Assembly (NCBI RefSeq): GCF_028583425.1
Contig: NC_072805.1
Coordinates: 19,044,001-19,108,000, forward strand
Direction: 5' to 3'
DNA length: 64,000 bases
Origin: Eublepharis macularius
Taxonomy: Eukaryota; Chordata; Lepidosauria; Squamata; Eublepharidae
Of the stretch, positions 1 through 12,898 are shown one piece after another (position 1 is the first letter of the stretch; every line of letters starts with the position of its first letter). The notes beneath the pieces are model-generated. The model was not told where the DNA came from, searched no databases, and saw nothing but the letters and a program-made list of their open reading frames with translations. The translations under genes were made by a program, and so were the position numbers.

Positions 1-464
1 GTGGTGGAAAAAACAGCCAGGCAGAGCAGAATCCGCACCCACCCCCTGTTCCAAATACTCTCGTGGCACATTCAGATACCAGCAGCCACTTCCCAGTTGA
101 GTGCTGGTGTTCACAATCAGTGCTGTGACCCCAAAGTAGTCACTGGTGCATCGTTAAGGGGAATGAAGCGGCCTTCTGGTGGGGGCCATTTCAGAAAAGG
201 CCCCGTAAAAGGCCCTATGTCAAATGAACTGCCTCAAATAAGGAAAGCTAAGCAAGTCTTGACCCCTAGATCTTCAGGCTAAGGGGAGAAAGGGTATTCC
301 CCCAGGTGTGCCCACTCTAATCCCACTAGAGCTTCCAAAGTTATACCCAGTCTTCTGAATCATATTAGGGAATCAGTCAGGAGCCACTGAAATTGCTTTT
401 ATTATTGACATTTGCAGGAGGCCTGAGGGCTAAGACTGAAAGAAATCTGCGGGTCACAAGCACA
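1..464. other. CCDC102A 3'-side intron, no recognisable feature
   Basis: This is the start of the intron that follows the exon at 912-1082. It has short chance reading frames only and nothing resembling the missing C-terminal exon (expected near LDEAHNQARKLQ). No repeat was recognised before the hAT element at 473. Confidence 0.5.
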
Positions 465-472
465 GTTCCAAC

Positions 473-786
473 CAGGGCTTTTTTTCAGGGGGAACGCGGT
501 GGAACGGAGTTCCGGAACCTCTTGAAAATAGTCACATGGCTGGTGGCCCCGCCCCCTGATTGCCAGACAGAGGGGAGTTGAGATTGCTCTCCGCGCTGCT
601 GGAGCGGCGCGGAGGGCAATCTCAACTCCCCTCTGCCTGGAGATCAGGGGGCGGGGCCACCAGCCATGTGACCATTTTCTCCCCTCTGTCTGGAGATCAG
701 GGGGCGGGGCCACCAGCCATGTGACCATTTTCGCCAAGGGCAACCCACTGAGTTCCGCCACCTCTTTTCCCAGAAAAAAAGCCCTG
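473..786 (-). mobile_element. hAT miniature element, family B, copy 1
   Basis: The terminal inverted repeats are CAGGGCTTTTTTTC and GAAAAAAAGCCCTG. The perfect 8-bp target duplication GTTCCAAC lies at 465-472 and 787-794. The interior is a foldback whose arms include a conserved GGGGCGGGGCCACCAG block and a tandemly repeated segment near 650-720. No coding capacity. Terminal sequence and 8-bp duplication place it in the hAT superfamily. Confidence 0.93.
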
Positions 787-815
787 GTTCCAACAGAATC
801 TTGTACACGTGCTCA

Positions 816-1184
<369 letters not shown>

Positions 1185-1644
1185 TCAAAAATATGTGGCA
1201 TGATTGTGCTTATTCAATGGCAGGGGAAAAGTGTTCTGCACTTGCTCAGAAGCACTCTCCAACACATGTAATTCCCGGGCCCAGCCTCGGTGACAATGAA
1301 TCCCCGGATTAGGTTCAGTTCTTCGATTGGGTGGGATGTAGGTTAATTCACTGGGCAAGGGAGAAACCTTCCTGGTAGACCAAGTTTGCTTGGGGATTTC
1401 TGAATTGGCAGCAGGCTTAAGAGCAGTTCTGACATCAGGCGTTCTTTAGGCCCGCCCCTTAGGCAGAGCACTTCTGTGAGTGTGACTACAAGTGACTTTC
1501 TTCACGTGGAGAACACTAGATTTTTCTTGCAAGGTTACCCGGGAAGTGAAGTCCAAGTGGTCCTTCCCCTCTCTGTTAGAATCGCTGCCTGAAGAGTTTT
1601 CTCTCTTTTTGCAAGACTTCCCTTGGTGCTGCTCCTACTGACAT

Positions 1645-1868
1645 TGCAAGATTCGAGACCAGTGGCACCCTAAAGACCAGAAAGACTTTCAGGATATAAG
1701 CCTTCGAGAATCAAAAGCCCCTTCAACAGATACGAGTAGGAATGAATTCTCTGATGAAGGAAGCTTTGACTCTTGAAAGCTTACACCCTGGAAATCTTCT
1801 TAGTCTTTAAGGTGCTACTGGACTTGGATCTTGCAGTTCTGCTGCAGACCAACGTGGCTACCTAAAAC
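1645..1868. mobile_element. Penelope-like end fragments, inverted pair
   Basis: The left part reads as the reverse complement of the right part: CTTCGAGAATCAAAAGCCCC against CTCTTGAAAGCTTACACC. The right part ends TTTAAGGTGCTACTGGACTT then CAGACCAACGTGGCTACC, the same 3'-end organisation as the other Penelope copies here but a diverged subfamily. A CTGATGA core sits at 1751. Confidence 0.65.
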
Positions 1869-2137
1869 TGCTGACCTTGATAGGCCAATAGTCTAACAAG
1901 GTTTAAGGCAGCTCAGTACAAGGCAGCTTTACGTGTTCACTTTGCCGCCAGCTCTGCTTCCCAGGCATCTGACAAAAGCATACACAGGAGACCTCCCTGG
2001 TGGGCTGCATCCATAATAATCCCTTGCACACTGAGCACGGAGCAAGCACGTTCAATATCCCCCCATGGGAAATATTAGTGGGGAGACAGTCCATCCCAAT
2101 ACACAATCCATCTTCCTTCTTGATTGTATTGACTATT

Positions 2138-2204
2138 TAAGAACATAAGAAGAGCTGTGCCGGATCAGACCTAAAGCCTACGTGGTCTAGCACTCCGTTC
2201 ACAC
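2138..2204 (+). repeat. Dispersed short repeat W, left part
   Basis: It begins AAGAACATAAGAAGAGCTG and is shared with 48808-48945. It is interrupted by the Penelope fragment at 2205-2455 and resumes at about 2456-2530 (GCCAACCAGCTGCCTCTAGG, AGCCCACAAGCAGGACAG). The family is dispersed in squamate genomes as far as I recall. I cannot classify it from sequence alone. Confidence 0.6.
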
Positions 2205-2455
2205 AATAGAAAAGAGTCCAGTAGCACCTGTAAGACTAACCAACTTATTTGTAGCATAAGCTTTCGAGAACCACAGGTCTCTTTGTCAGATACATGGAGG
2301 GTAAGAAGAAACTGGCCAGAGATATATAGGGAGCTGTGGAAGAGAGCTGTAGTTCTTGAAAGCTTATACTACAAATAAGTTGGTTAGTCTTACAGGTGCT
2401 ACTGGACTCTTTTCTGTTTTGCAGTTACAGACTAACACGGGTAGCTCCTCTGGGT
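2205..2455. mobile_element. Penelope-like end fragments, inverted pair
   Basis: The left arm (AAAGAGTCCAGTAGCACCTG) is the reverse complement of the right arm (CAGGTGCTACTGGACTCTTT). Between them is a short piece (GGGTAAGAAGAAACTGGCC) that also occurs in the larger copy at 4942-5706. The flanks look like an imperfect target duplication (CCGTTCACACA / CTGTTCGCACA) inside repeat W, so this is a nested insertion. Confidence 0.8.
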
Positions 2456-2530
2456 CTGTTCGCACAGCAGCCAACCAGCTGCCTCTAGGAAGCCCACAAG
2501 CAGGACAGCTGCAACAGCGTCCTCCCAAAC
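2456..2530 (+). repeat. Dispersed short repeat W, right part
   Basis: This continues the repeat interrupted at 2204. Removing the Penelope insertion joins the two parts without a gap, as judged against the copy at 48808. Confidence 0.55.
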
Positions 2531-2773
2531 ATGCTCCCCAGCAATGGCTATAAACTGGAGAGGCTAGTAGCCATTGATAGCCCCGTCCCCCATGAATCTG
2601 TCCACTCCATCTTTAAAGCCTCCAAGCTGGCAGCCATCACATCATTCTATGGCCATGAGTTGAACAATTTAATTAGTGGGGTTTTTTTGTCCGTCTTGAA
2701 TCTCCCGCCCTTAAGAACCCGTGGCAGGAAGAGGCCACCTGGTCCTGGAGGCCAAAGGCCAACGAGGTTTATT

Positions 2774-3387
2774 CAGGGCTTTTTTGCTGGGAAAAGAGGT
2801 GGTGGAACTCAGTGGGTTGCCCTTGGAGGAAATGGTCACATGGCCGGTGGCCCCACCCCCTGATCTCCAGACAGAGGGGAGTTTAGATTGCCTGACCCGC
2901 CTGTGTCCCGGACATTTCATTTCACTTGAAGGCATTGTACTGCCCAGACAGCATTTATTTGTCCAGCTGGGAGCAGGACATTTGGCTGCAGGGCCTGAGG
3001 GATGGCCTTTGGGGCTGGTTGCAGCTGTAGGAGCATTGGCGGGGAGCTGTATTAAGGGGATTCCCATAAGGAATCTTGGGAGGGAGTGATGGAGGTGCAT
3101 GTCCAGCTTGGGAGCTGCCAGGGCATACTCACTTCCAAGTGGCAGGGGAATCACACAGGGGTGTACACCCAGGTGATCTCCCCCTTAATGTCACTACTTG
3201 GTTCCTCCCCTCAGCTGCGGTTGGGGTGTGTGTGTGAGGGGTCATCGGCTGGTAGGCGGGTCAGTTGATCAGGCAATCTAAACTCCCCTCTGGCTGGAGA
3301 TCAGGGGGCGGGGCCACCAGCCATGTGACCATTTTCAAGAGGTGCCGGAACTCCGTTCCACCGCGTTCCAGCTGAAAAAAAGCCCTG
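2774..3387 (+). mobile_element. hAT miniature element, family B, copy 2 (long, unique core)
   Basis: Its ends are CAGGGCTTTTTTGCTGGGAA and GCTGAAAAAAAGCCCTG, with the perfect 8-bp duplication GGTTTATT at 2766-2773 and 3388-3395. Unlike the other copies, about 375 bp of unrelated sequence (roughly 2896-3270) lies between the two foldback arms. That core begins and ends with short inverted matches (CTGACCCGCC / GGCGGGTCAG). It may be captured host DNA or internal sequence of a longer parent. Confidence 0.92.
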
Positions 3388-3447
3388 GGTTTATTCAGGA
3401 TTTCCTACCCCCAAAGGCTCCAGATGTCAGACCAGTTTTATCAGTTA

Positions 3448-3723
<276 letters not shown>

Positions 3724-3837
3724 CTACTGAGAAGCACCTGCAAGAGGCAGGCATTCACACACTAAAGGCCATAACTGGCACGTTGAAGACACACAGGCTG
3801 AGGCCAATGGTTCGACTGCACAGTCAATCCACATGGT

Positions 3838-4305
3838 CAGGGATCATTTCGAGGGGGAACACGCAGGAATGCAGTTCCAGCAGTTCCCCAAAGAGGAACT
3901 GACTCCCCAAAGAGGTCCCATGTCAGGTGGCCCCGCCCAGCTGACTCTCGGCCATTTTGGGCCCATTTCAGCCTGGATTGGGGCTGAAACAGCCCAGATA
4001 GGGCCTCTGACAGGTGCTGGATCACTCTCCCGCTCAGCAGCGGCCCGATCCTTACCATTTTGAGCCCCTTTTCGGCCATTTTCAGCCCCTTTTTCGCCCT
4101 TTTGGGCCCAATTTCGGCCCTAAATGGCCAGGATTGGGTCCCAAACAGCCAGGATAGGTGATGTCAGGGGGTGTGGCATATGCAAATCAGTTATGCTAAT
4201 GACACACTTCTGGTGATATCAAGGGGTACGGCATATGCTAATGAGTTGTGCTAATGAATTATGCTAATGAGTTCCTCCAGCTCTTTTTCTACGAAATGAC
4301 CCCTG
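3838..4305 (-). mobile_element. hAT miniature element, family A, copy 1
   Basis: The ends CAGGGATCATTTCG and CGAAATGACCCCTG are inverted repeats. The perfect 8-bp target duplication CACATGGT lies at 3830-3837 and 4306-4313. The interior repeats variants of GGCCCAAAATGGC, and near the right end is a run of ATGCTAATGAGTT units. Noncoding. It lies in the CCDC102A intron only about 140 bp upstream of the exon at 3481-3690. Confidence 0.95.
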
Positions 4306-4313
4306 CACATGGT

Positions 4314-4941
4314 ATTTACTTACTTTGTTCAGGGAAGGGTGGGCCAGCCCAGAAGGACTCTTTTGCTCCCACTGCATCAACTTACCTAAATGCAAAGCTC
4401 CATAATCTCCCCTAGGAGTGGATGATGACTATTCACTTACACAGGAGAAACTAAAGATGCAACCACACAGGACTAAACCTACCCTGTCTCCCTAATAAAC
4501 CCAGAGTTTGATTGAGAGGCAAATTTCAACCCCTTCAACTCTGTCCAAGATTATGAGCATGCAGAATTAAGTGGGAACCATTGAGAACCGAGCCCTCTCC
4601 CAGCGACATAGCTCCACCCTTTTATTTGCATATCCCCACCCTGGATTCTGATTCGTTGCAATATGCTGTGATGTAACAGAATGTTGGACTTCTATGGCCT
4701 AGTCTTCTTGTTACAGTTTACTACATTGCTGCTTGGCAATGTGAGTACTTGCCACGAGTTAGTAAACCTCATTGTGTGGTGCAAAGGATTTACTTTTAAA
4801 AAAAAATTTCCATGCAATGCGAAATCCGCCCCCCCCCCCAAGTGCTGGAAGTTCCATATTCCATAAATCATTGCTAGCTATCAAAAGGAAGTTGTAGAAG
4901 CCATTATTTTGAAGGAGAACCCTAGACACACAGAGAATCTC
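4314..4941. other. Intron, no recognised feature
   Basis: This is AT-rich CCDC102A intron sequence with a homopolymer C run near 4830. I recognise no gene or dispersed repeat in it. Confidence 0.5.
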
Positions 4942-5706
4942 CAAAATAGAAAAGAGTCGAGTAGCACCTTTAAGACTAACCAACTTTACTGTAGCATAAG
5001 CTTTCGAGAATCACAGTTCTCTTCGTCAGGTGCATGGAGGGTAAGAAGAAACTGGTCAGATATATAGGTGGAGAGGGGAGTAGATGCAACAAGTGGCTTC
5101 TGATAATCAGATCAGTTTGCTTCTGATAATGAAATCAAGTTACTTCTGATAATGAGATAACCATTCATAGTCCCTATTCAATCCAAGCCTGACTTGAGTC
5201 AAATTTACATATGAATTCCAATTCAGCAGCTTCCTGTTGGATTTTGTTTTTAAAATGTTTCTGTTGAACTACAGTGACCTTTAAGTCCTTGATGGAATGT
5301 CCTGGTAGATTGAAATGTTCTCCCACTGGTTTCTGGATGTTGCCATTTTTAATGTCAGATTTGTGTCCATTTATTCTTTTGCACAGAGGTTGGCTGGTTT
5401 GTCCAATGTACAAAGCAGATGGACATTGTTGGCACATGAGGACATATATCACATTGGAGGATGAGCAGCTGTAAGAGCCAGAGACAGTGTGGTTGACGCC
5501 ATTGGGTCCTGTAATTGTATTTCTTGGGTAGATATGAGGGCAGAGCTGGCATCTGGGTCTGGTACCTGTGTTATATCTGACCAGTTTCTTCTTACCCTCC
5601 ATGCACCTGATGAAGAGAACTGTAATTCTCGAAAGCTTATGCTACAGTAAAGTTGGTTAGTCTTAAAGGTGCTACTGGACTCTTTTCTATTTTGCTACTA
5701 CAGATA
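4942..5706 (-). mobile_element. Penelope-like element, 5'-truncated, with GIY-YIG region
   Basis: The element is read on the minus strand: an open region with a GIY-YIG endonuclease (5174-5602), then the 3' terminal repeat at 4942-5050. At the other end (5580-5706) is the same terminal sequence in opposite orientation. Such an inverted terminal copy joined to a 5'-truncated body is a known outcome of Penelope integration. The reverse transcriptase is missing, so this is a dead copy inside a CCDC102A intron. Confidence 0.88.
5174..5602 (-). pseudogene. Penelope GIY-YIG endonuclease C-terminal remnant
   Basis: The 142-residue frame carries a Cys/His segment (RPRCQLCPHIYPRNTI) followed by the GIY-YIG-type core: VIYVLMCQQCPSALYIGQTS, then RINGHKSDI and PVGEHFNLPGHS. 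This order matches the C-terminal endonuclease of vertebrate Penelope-like elements (Neptune-like), which nicks DNA to prime insertion. The frame's start Met lies in sequence shared with the terminal repeats, so it is not a genuine protein start. The parent element is broken (no reverse transcriptase), so I treat this as a fossil fragment. Confidence 0.87.
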
Positions 5707-5913
5707 ATAAAAGCTTCTTTCCCAGGAACATAATGCAGATGTTCTAAAGTGCCTTGGGCTGAAAAGATCCCAGGAAATCCTCACAGAATTCTTGAGGTGC
5801 TGTGATAGCAAGCAAGCAACTCAACACACCAAACACAAAGAGTCAAAAGGCACAGCGTTGTGCTCTCGTAGAAGCAGAGCCACCCAAGGACATCTCATGC
5901 TGAGTTGTCATTA

Positions 5914-6153
<240 letters not shown>

Positions 6154-6594
6154 CTAGATATTCTCTGCTGCAAAGTAAGTCACACACCAGTGCTTTAAAA
6201 TCTTAACTGGGCAGAAGGCAGGTCCCCTGGCACATCTGGATTTGGTGAGTGCAGAAGGCTGTGCCGATAGGGAATTCTCCTATGGTTAAATGGCCCGTGA
6301 AGGACTCCACCTTGTTCTCAGATGCAAATGTTTCACCACAGTTTAAAACTATTTAAAAGGGGAAAGGATAAGCTGCTTTAAAATGTAGTTTTGTATAAAT
6401 CTGAGCATGGGGGGGCACCTTCTCAAAAATGCTGAATCAAGATAAAAATGACAGTGGAAATGTCATTGCCGGTTGATTTTAAGAACATATTTAAGCACAT
6501 AAAGGTATTAAAGTGCATAAAGTTATTAGATTTTTCCTTCATTTGCCATCCTCATGCTGACTTAAGAACTGGGTCTAATATTGGAAATTGCAGG

Positions 6595-6695
6595 GGTGAG
6601 GAGAGATATAATTAATGCTTAAAATTGTTTTACTGTAAACCACTTCGAACAGTGTGGAAAAGCAGTATAGAAATGGAATAAATAACTAAGCATCG
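6595..6695 (+). repeat. LINE 3'-end fragment (CR1/L2 group)
   Basis: The stretch ACTGTAAACCACTTCGAACA, GTGTGGAAAAGCAGTATAGA, AATGGAATAAATAA is the usual short 3' tail of CR1/L2-group LINEs in reptiles. Nothing coding is left. Confidence 0.55.
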
Positions 6696-6965
6696 GGCCA
6701 TCTCTGAATGATGGCTGGCCCATCCCCCCCGCCCTCACCCACAGGGCATTGATTCCCACCTTTAAGCCTAACATCCTAGCTATGACACCACATCGTTCAC
6801 TGGTAGCAGACAGTAGAACTAGTAAAGTCTTGGAGGATCGGGAACACTCCTGTTTAACTGCCATCTCCAAAGCTCAGACAAGGCTAGCCTGGACAGTTTT
6901 CCCAAGCAAGGTAGTGACCGTATGTGATTGAGCTGTAGGATCATTGGTCTGCTACCACAGTAAAA

Positions 6966-7857
<892 letters not shown>

Positions 7858-7863
7858 CTACAA

Positions 7864-9480
7864 ATAATGTGGGAAAGGAGGGCAGGGAAAGAAGGAAGGA
7901 AGATGTGAAACGGTCACAGAAAAATCGGGCTTCAAGAACCTACTCAAGAATTTGCGAGCACTCTGTGCTAAGCACCTCTAAAAATCTGCCTGGGATGTGA
8001 GGTCACTAATGTGGCCCTGCTGAGAGAATCTTCAGTGTGGGAAGCTAGGTTGGCACATCTCTAGGAAAGAACACCTTTCCTAGTGTTGTGGAACCTTACA
8101 AGAGTGGCTTGTTCCAGAGGACCTTTGAAAACCGCTTCCTTCCTGCTGGGTTGTTTTTAACGTTCTCTTTGACAGCTTATCTTGCATTTTCTATTTTATT
8201 TTTTACTTTTTATAAAAAATTGTCCTAGGCATTATTTGTTTCATGAATCAGAAATTTGGAAAGTTGGGTTTATTTTATTGTTACAAGGCACAAGGGATGT
8301 TGCCTGGAATAAAAAGGTAGAAATCCTGATAACAGCAACAACAATTAAAAAAATCCAGGCGTTGTGCCACTGCTGAGCCTATGAACCTGCTCTCTACCAA
8401 GTCAGATTGTTAGTCTATCTAGCTCGGCATGATATAGGGATAGATTTTTTTCCCAGTCTGGCTATCTAATGTCCTTTAATATGCTCAACCAGTGGCAGTT
8501 CCCTCAATCTGCTTTGGAAAAGCTCGCAGTGGTGGGTAGGGTCAAGCAACTGGATATACATTTGATAGTTACCAGACAGCCATGCACACCTCAAAATGCT
8601 CCAGGAGCTATAGGAATTGGACATAACTTCAGCCAGGGACGATGTGTTTGCAAGAATGAAGCATATTGACGGAGCAATCTGGAGGGCAGGGTATACGGCT
8701 GCCTTCTTGTGTTTCTGTAACACAACCCACTGGGAAATCTCTCTTTCACACATCCCACCCAAATTTACTGGACTAGTGCTTGGGTCTGCTCAAGAGTTCG
8801 AAGCACAACCAAATGATACCCGCTTTCCATTGATTAACAAACAGAGACAATCCTACCATGCTAGGTTCCTCCATGGGCAGCACAAAAGACACGATCCATC
8901 GGGAAGCCCTCTTGGGCAAGCTTCATCTGAACTGAATGAGAGTTACAGTAAACTGCTCTTGAGCAACTTCCATTCATTTCTATGAAGCGTCCTGTGGTGG
9001 CGAAGATCCTGGGTCAGCCAGGGAGGGGGTGTCCGCTGCAGAGGTGGGAGCTGGTGACCATCATCCAGCTGGGCAGGCTGGTATTCCCAACCCCCCCGGA
9101 AGATCAAGCACCACCCGTCCCATCTTGAGTGCTGGTGGGGAGAGTCTGGCTGTACACGAGTCGTCTGGGGCGTGGCTGGATAGCCTACACCACGATGATG
9201 GGAGGGGAAGGTATCCCACTTGGCCTATGGCACAGTCCAGGCACACAAAGTGGTGAGGGCCAGCTGAAGGAGCCTGGGGGTGGCCCTAGCCAAAGGAAGG
9301 AGGGGGAGTGACGTCACTTCTGGTTTCTCTTTTTAAAAAATAAAAATTTATATAAAGATTTTGTTTAAAAAGAAAAGATATAACAATAGAAAATGCATAA
9401 AAACATACAAGCACTACATTTGAAATTAGATTAAGCTTATAGAAGGATATATTCAGAATACATAACAGCACAACTTAATT
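7864..9480. other. Intron, no gene recognised
   Basis: This is the part of the large CCDC102A intron just upstream of the exon at 7631-7848. A weak SINE-like trace is possible near 8380-8445. The rest is unassigned. Confidence 0.4.
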
Positions 9481-9493
9481 GTATTATAGCTCT

Positions 9494-9895
9494 CAGGGTT
9501 CATTTCAAGGGGGAATGCACAGGAACGCAGTTCCGGCAGTTCCCCAAAGAGGTCACATGTCAGGTGGCCCCACCCACCTGACTCTTGGCCATTTGGGGCC
9601 CGTTTTGGCCCTCTGACAGGTGGTGGATCACTCTCCCGCTCATCAGCAGCCCAATCCTGACCATTTTGGGCCCCTTTCGGTCATTTTCAGCCCTTTTTGC
9701 CATTTTGGGCCCAATTTTGGCCCTGAATGGCCAGGATTGGGTCCAAAACAGCCAGAATAGGTGATGCCAGGGGGTGTGGCATATGCAAATCAGTTATACC
9801 AATGACACACTTCCGGTGATGGCAAGAGGCGTGGCATATGCTAGTGAGTTATGCTAATGAGTTCCTCCAGCTCTTTTTCTACGAAATGACCCCTG
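9494..9895 (-). mobile_element. hAT miniature element, family A, copy 2
   Basis: The ends are CAGGGTTCATTTCAAG and CGAAATGACCCCTG, with the perfect 8-bp duplication ATAGCTCT at 9486-9493 and 9896-9903. The interior resembles copy 1 closely, with a shorter GGCCC-rich core. Noncoding. Confidence 0.95.
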
Positions 9896-10487
9896 ATAGC
9901 TCTCATTCCCTCTCCTTAGTCACTTACTTATACCCAGACTTTAATATCAACTATTTTAATTAATCATTTCTCCTGTGTTTTATCTTTTTATCTTTGTATT
10001 GAATTACATTAATTTATCTTAATTTTAGCCTAAGTAATCAAAAAAAATCTTTCCATTTCCCCCCAAAATTCAACTGTTGGTCTATTATGCACATAAATAG
10101 TTAATTTGGCCATTGATGCGTATTCGTAGATCTTATCTATCCACATCTGGTTTCTCAAGGTGTGGCACAAAACAGTGTAGCAAGACGGGGCTGAAGCAAA
10201 GGAACCTGTAGAAAACAGGTCATGGTTCATTCTGGTTCTACCGGGGCAGGCTCTTCGGACGGCAAGGAATCCCTCTCAGACCCGGAGATCTCCTAGCTAC
10301 AGGCCCCTCTGAACACTCCACAGGCAGACCCCAGCAACCAAGTCTGAACTCCATCTCCAGAGAGCCAACACACCAGGAACCACCTGAGGCGCCCGGCACC
10401 CCATCAGCTCCTCCTGATGACCTGGAACCACCTGAGGCGCCCTGCCAGGTCCTGCGCTGACAGTCTTCTCCACAGCACCAGGATCAG

Positions 10488-10690
10488 AGAGCCAAGCTAT
10501 AAGTGATGCCTGACACAGGTTGGACACTTGTCAGCTTCCCTCAAGTTTTGATGGGAAATGTAGGCGTCCTGGTTTTACAGCTTGGCTCTCCATTACAGCT
10601 GCAAGACCAGGATGCCTACATTTCCCATCAAAACTTGAGGGAAGCTGACAAGTGTCCAACCTGTGTCAGGTGTCACTTGTAGCTTAGCTC
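10488..10690. mobile_element. Foldback miniature element, family D1, copy a
   Basis: A nearly perfect hairpin: AGCCAAGCTATAAGTGATGC at the left and CACTTGTAGCTTAGCT at the right. Arms include ACAGGTTGGACACTTGTCAG and its complement and CTCAAGTTTTGATGGGAAAT and its complement. The same hairpin occurs at 24498 and 49265. No target duplication is clear, so the superfamily is uncertain. Confidence 0.8.
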
Positions 10691-10749
10691 AGAGGTGAAG
10701 AGGAACACAATGAAGAAACATACAACAAGTAGACCAAGCTTTGCTATCA

Positions 10750-10880
10750 CTGTCTGAAGAAGTGAGCTGTGACTCACAGAAGCTCCTACCCTACCACAAA
10801 TGTTGTTAGTCTTACAGGCGCTACTAGATTCTTGCTCTTTCCTACTGCTACAGACAGACTAACACGGCTACCCATCTTGA
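10750..10880 (+). mobile_element. Penelope-like 3'-end fragment
   Basis: It carries CTGAAGAAGTGAGCTGTGAC, then GTTAGTCTTACAGGCGCTAC and ACAGACTAACACGGCTACCC. This is the 3'-terminal module also seen at 37003 and at the end of the large copy at 59345-59492. Confidence 0.75.
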
Positions 10881-12544
10881 TGTATCTGTGTGTATATGCT
10901 ATGTGTGTGGGTATACACACATACAAAAAAACCCCAATGCATGTCAGAAATTAGCAGTTACTACTTTTCTTGCTAATTCTGACAATCAACAATAATAGGA
11001 TTGTCTAAATGTTAACCATCTCCAACTTCGAACTATTTTCAGAAACACATATGAAAATATTAAAAGGTGCTATTACTCGTCAAGCTCACTACAAGGAGCT
11101 GTCGTTTGAGCAGCTGTGAAGTCACAGAATATTCATGAACATCCTAACAAAGAAGGAAAAATTGGGGAGGAAAAAAACAGAGCAGCTGCTCTAATGAAAT
11201 TGGACAATTTGGCTGGGCCGAAAGAACCTACAAAGGGCTCAGGGAGGAGAGGTAGTATGTTGTCAGGATTGGGGTGTGTCCACACGGATACAAGGAGCAA
11301 AGAGAAGGGGAGAGGAATATTTCACAGTTGGCCTAAGGACAGGTAGGTTCCTGAACAGTTGCTGGGCAGGAGTGTGGAGACAGCCGAGTTTCACACTCCT
11401 GCATATGTAACAAAAGGCAAGACCCAGCTAAATTGCACAGAAACAAGAGAGGGGGGAAAAAACCCGCCAAGTCAAACGCGTATCCAAAATTTACTAGAAC
11501 AATTTAAAGTGGCAAGTGCTCAATTTCTCATGTGCAACAACAATTCATAGTCAAATACATATTGTGTAATTAACTCCACAGGTACCTTGGAGTTTCACGC
11601 TCTGGCTTAAGGCAGATCTTTGTACACAGGTCTCTAGGATAAATATAATGGGAGGGTGAATTGGTCGGCCCTTTAACGCCGATTACAGCTCTGAACCCCC
11701 AGAGCTATAACACTCTCGGATCCTACAGCCGATGCAATGTGCAGCAATTCATCCCAGGGTGCAAGCAGGAGGGGGGAATCTAGCAAACCATTAGCTACTT
11801 GGAGAACAATGAAGGAGGTTTTTTATTTTTTTTGTGTGTGTGTGGACACTCTATATTCTGCAAATGTAAAATTATCATCTCCACGATCAGCTCCTAGAGG
11901 CCTTTGCTTTCGAGGCCAAGCAATTTTCTTTTTATGTCTACCAGCTGGCTCTTTATGGCAGGAAGGAGGCCCCTCCCCGCATTTTTCTCACAATGCAACT
12001 GTCTCATTACTTGGTATTCCGCTCCTCCCAGAAACAAATTGACACTGCATGTTATTTCAGGGGCATTATCGCAGGCTCATCTTTCTTCCTCAAATATTTA
12101 AAGGGGTTTTGTGTGAGTGTGTGTGTGTGTTTTAATTGGCAGAAAGACATCCAAGACAAGCAGCTTAAGACACAGAAAGCGACGCTGTCATTCTGGATGA
12201 CAAGAAATCACAACTCCCCTTTTGCTGGCCCTGTGTGAACAGGCAGGGGTTTCAGAAAACGTGAGCAGCAAAATGTTTTGCTTTGGCAACTTCTATCTCG
12301 ATAAGCTAAGAGACAGAACAGTTATAGTATTTTGGTCCTCAGAGGTTGGTATCGGTTGCCGTGAATGAAACGAAGCAAACTGACAAATGAAATCAGAGCG
12401 GCTACTTATCCTGGCTGGCCCCTGGAGACCTCTGTCATCCATTGAAGAGGGTTGTCAAATTTTCCTGACCCGGCACTTAGGTTTTTCACAACAGACTTGA
12501 AGGCAGACATTATGCCCCAGGAAACTTTTCTGGCACAGGGATAA

Positions 12545-12898
12545 ACTACAGTCTCTCTACAGGAGACTTCTTACACGAGGACAATCAAGTGAAGGGAGAT
12601 GCAATGTTAGCCAGGAGGCGTAGTTTAAAAGCCGAAGGCGCGGTCGATTTCCCCTCTCCACAGCAGGGTAGTTTGAAAAGACAGAGCCCAATGGCTCCTC
12701 GAAGGATTTGTTAATGTCATCTAATTAACAAACCCTCTGAGGAGCATCTCTGTAGGCTGTCTTTTTAAATGACCCTCCTGTAGAGAGGGGAAATTGACAG
12801 AGCCTTCCATCCTGCCTTTGTAAACTACATGTCCCAGCTGACATTGCGTCTTCACTTGAGCATCCTCGTGTAAGAAGTATCGTGTAGAGAGACTCCTA
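12545..12898. mobile_element. Foldback miniature element, family E, copy 1
   Basis: The left end GTCTCTCTACAGGAGACTTC and the right end GTATCGTGTAGAGAGACTCC are inverted. Inner arms share TCACTTGAGCATCCTCGTG-type and AGAGGGGAAATTGACAGAGC-type blocks. The second copy is at 21201-21540. The element is noncoding, and its class is not certain from the ends. Confidence 0.7.

Noticed and set aside
10377-10440. A repeated GGAACCACCTGAGGCGCCC unit 48 bp apart
   Set aside because: Only two copies, with no wider array. A local duplication, not a satellite or CRISPR-like array.
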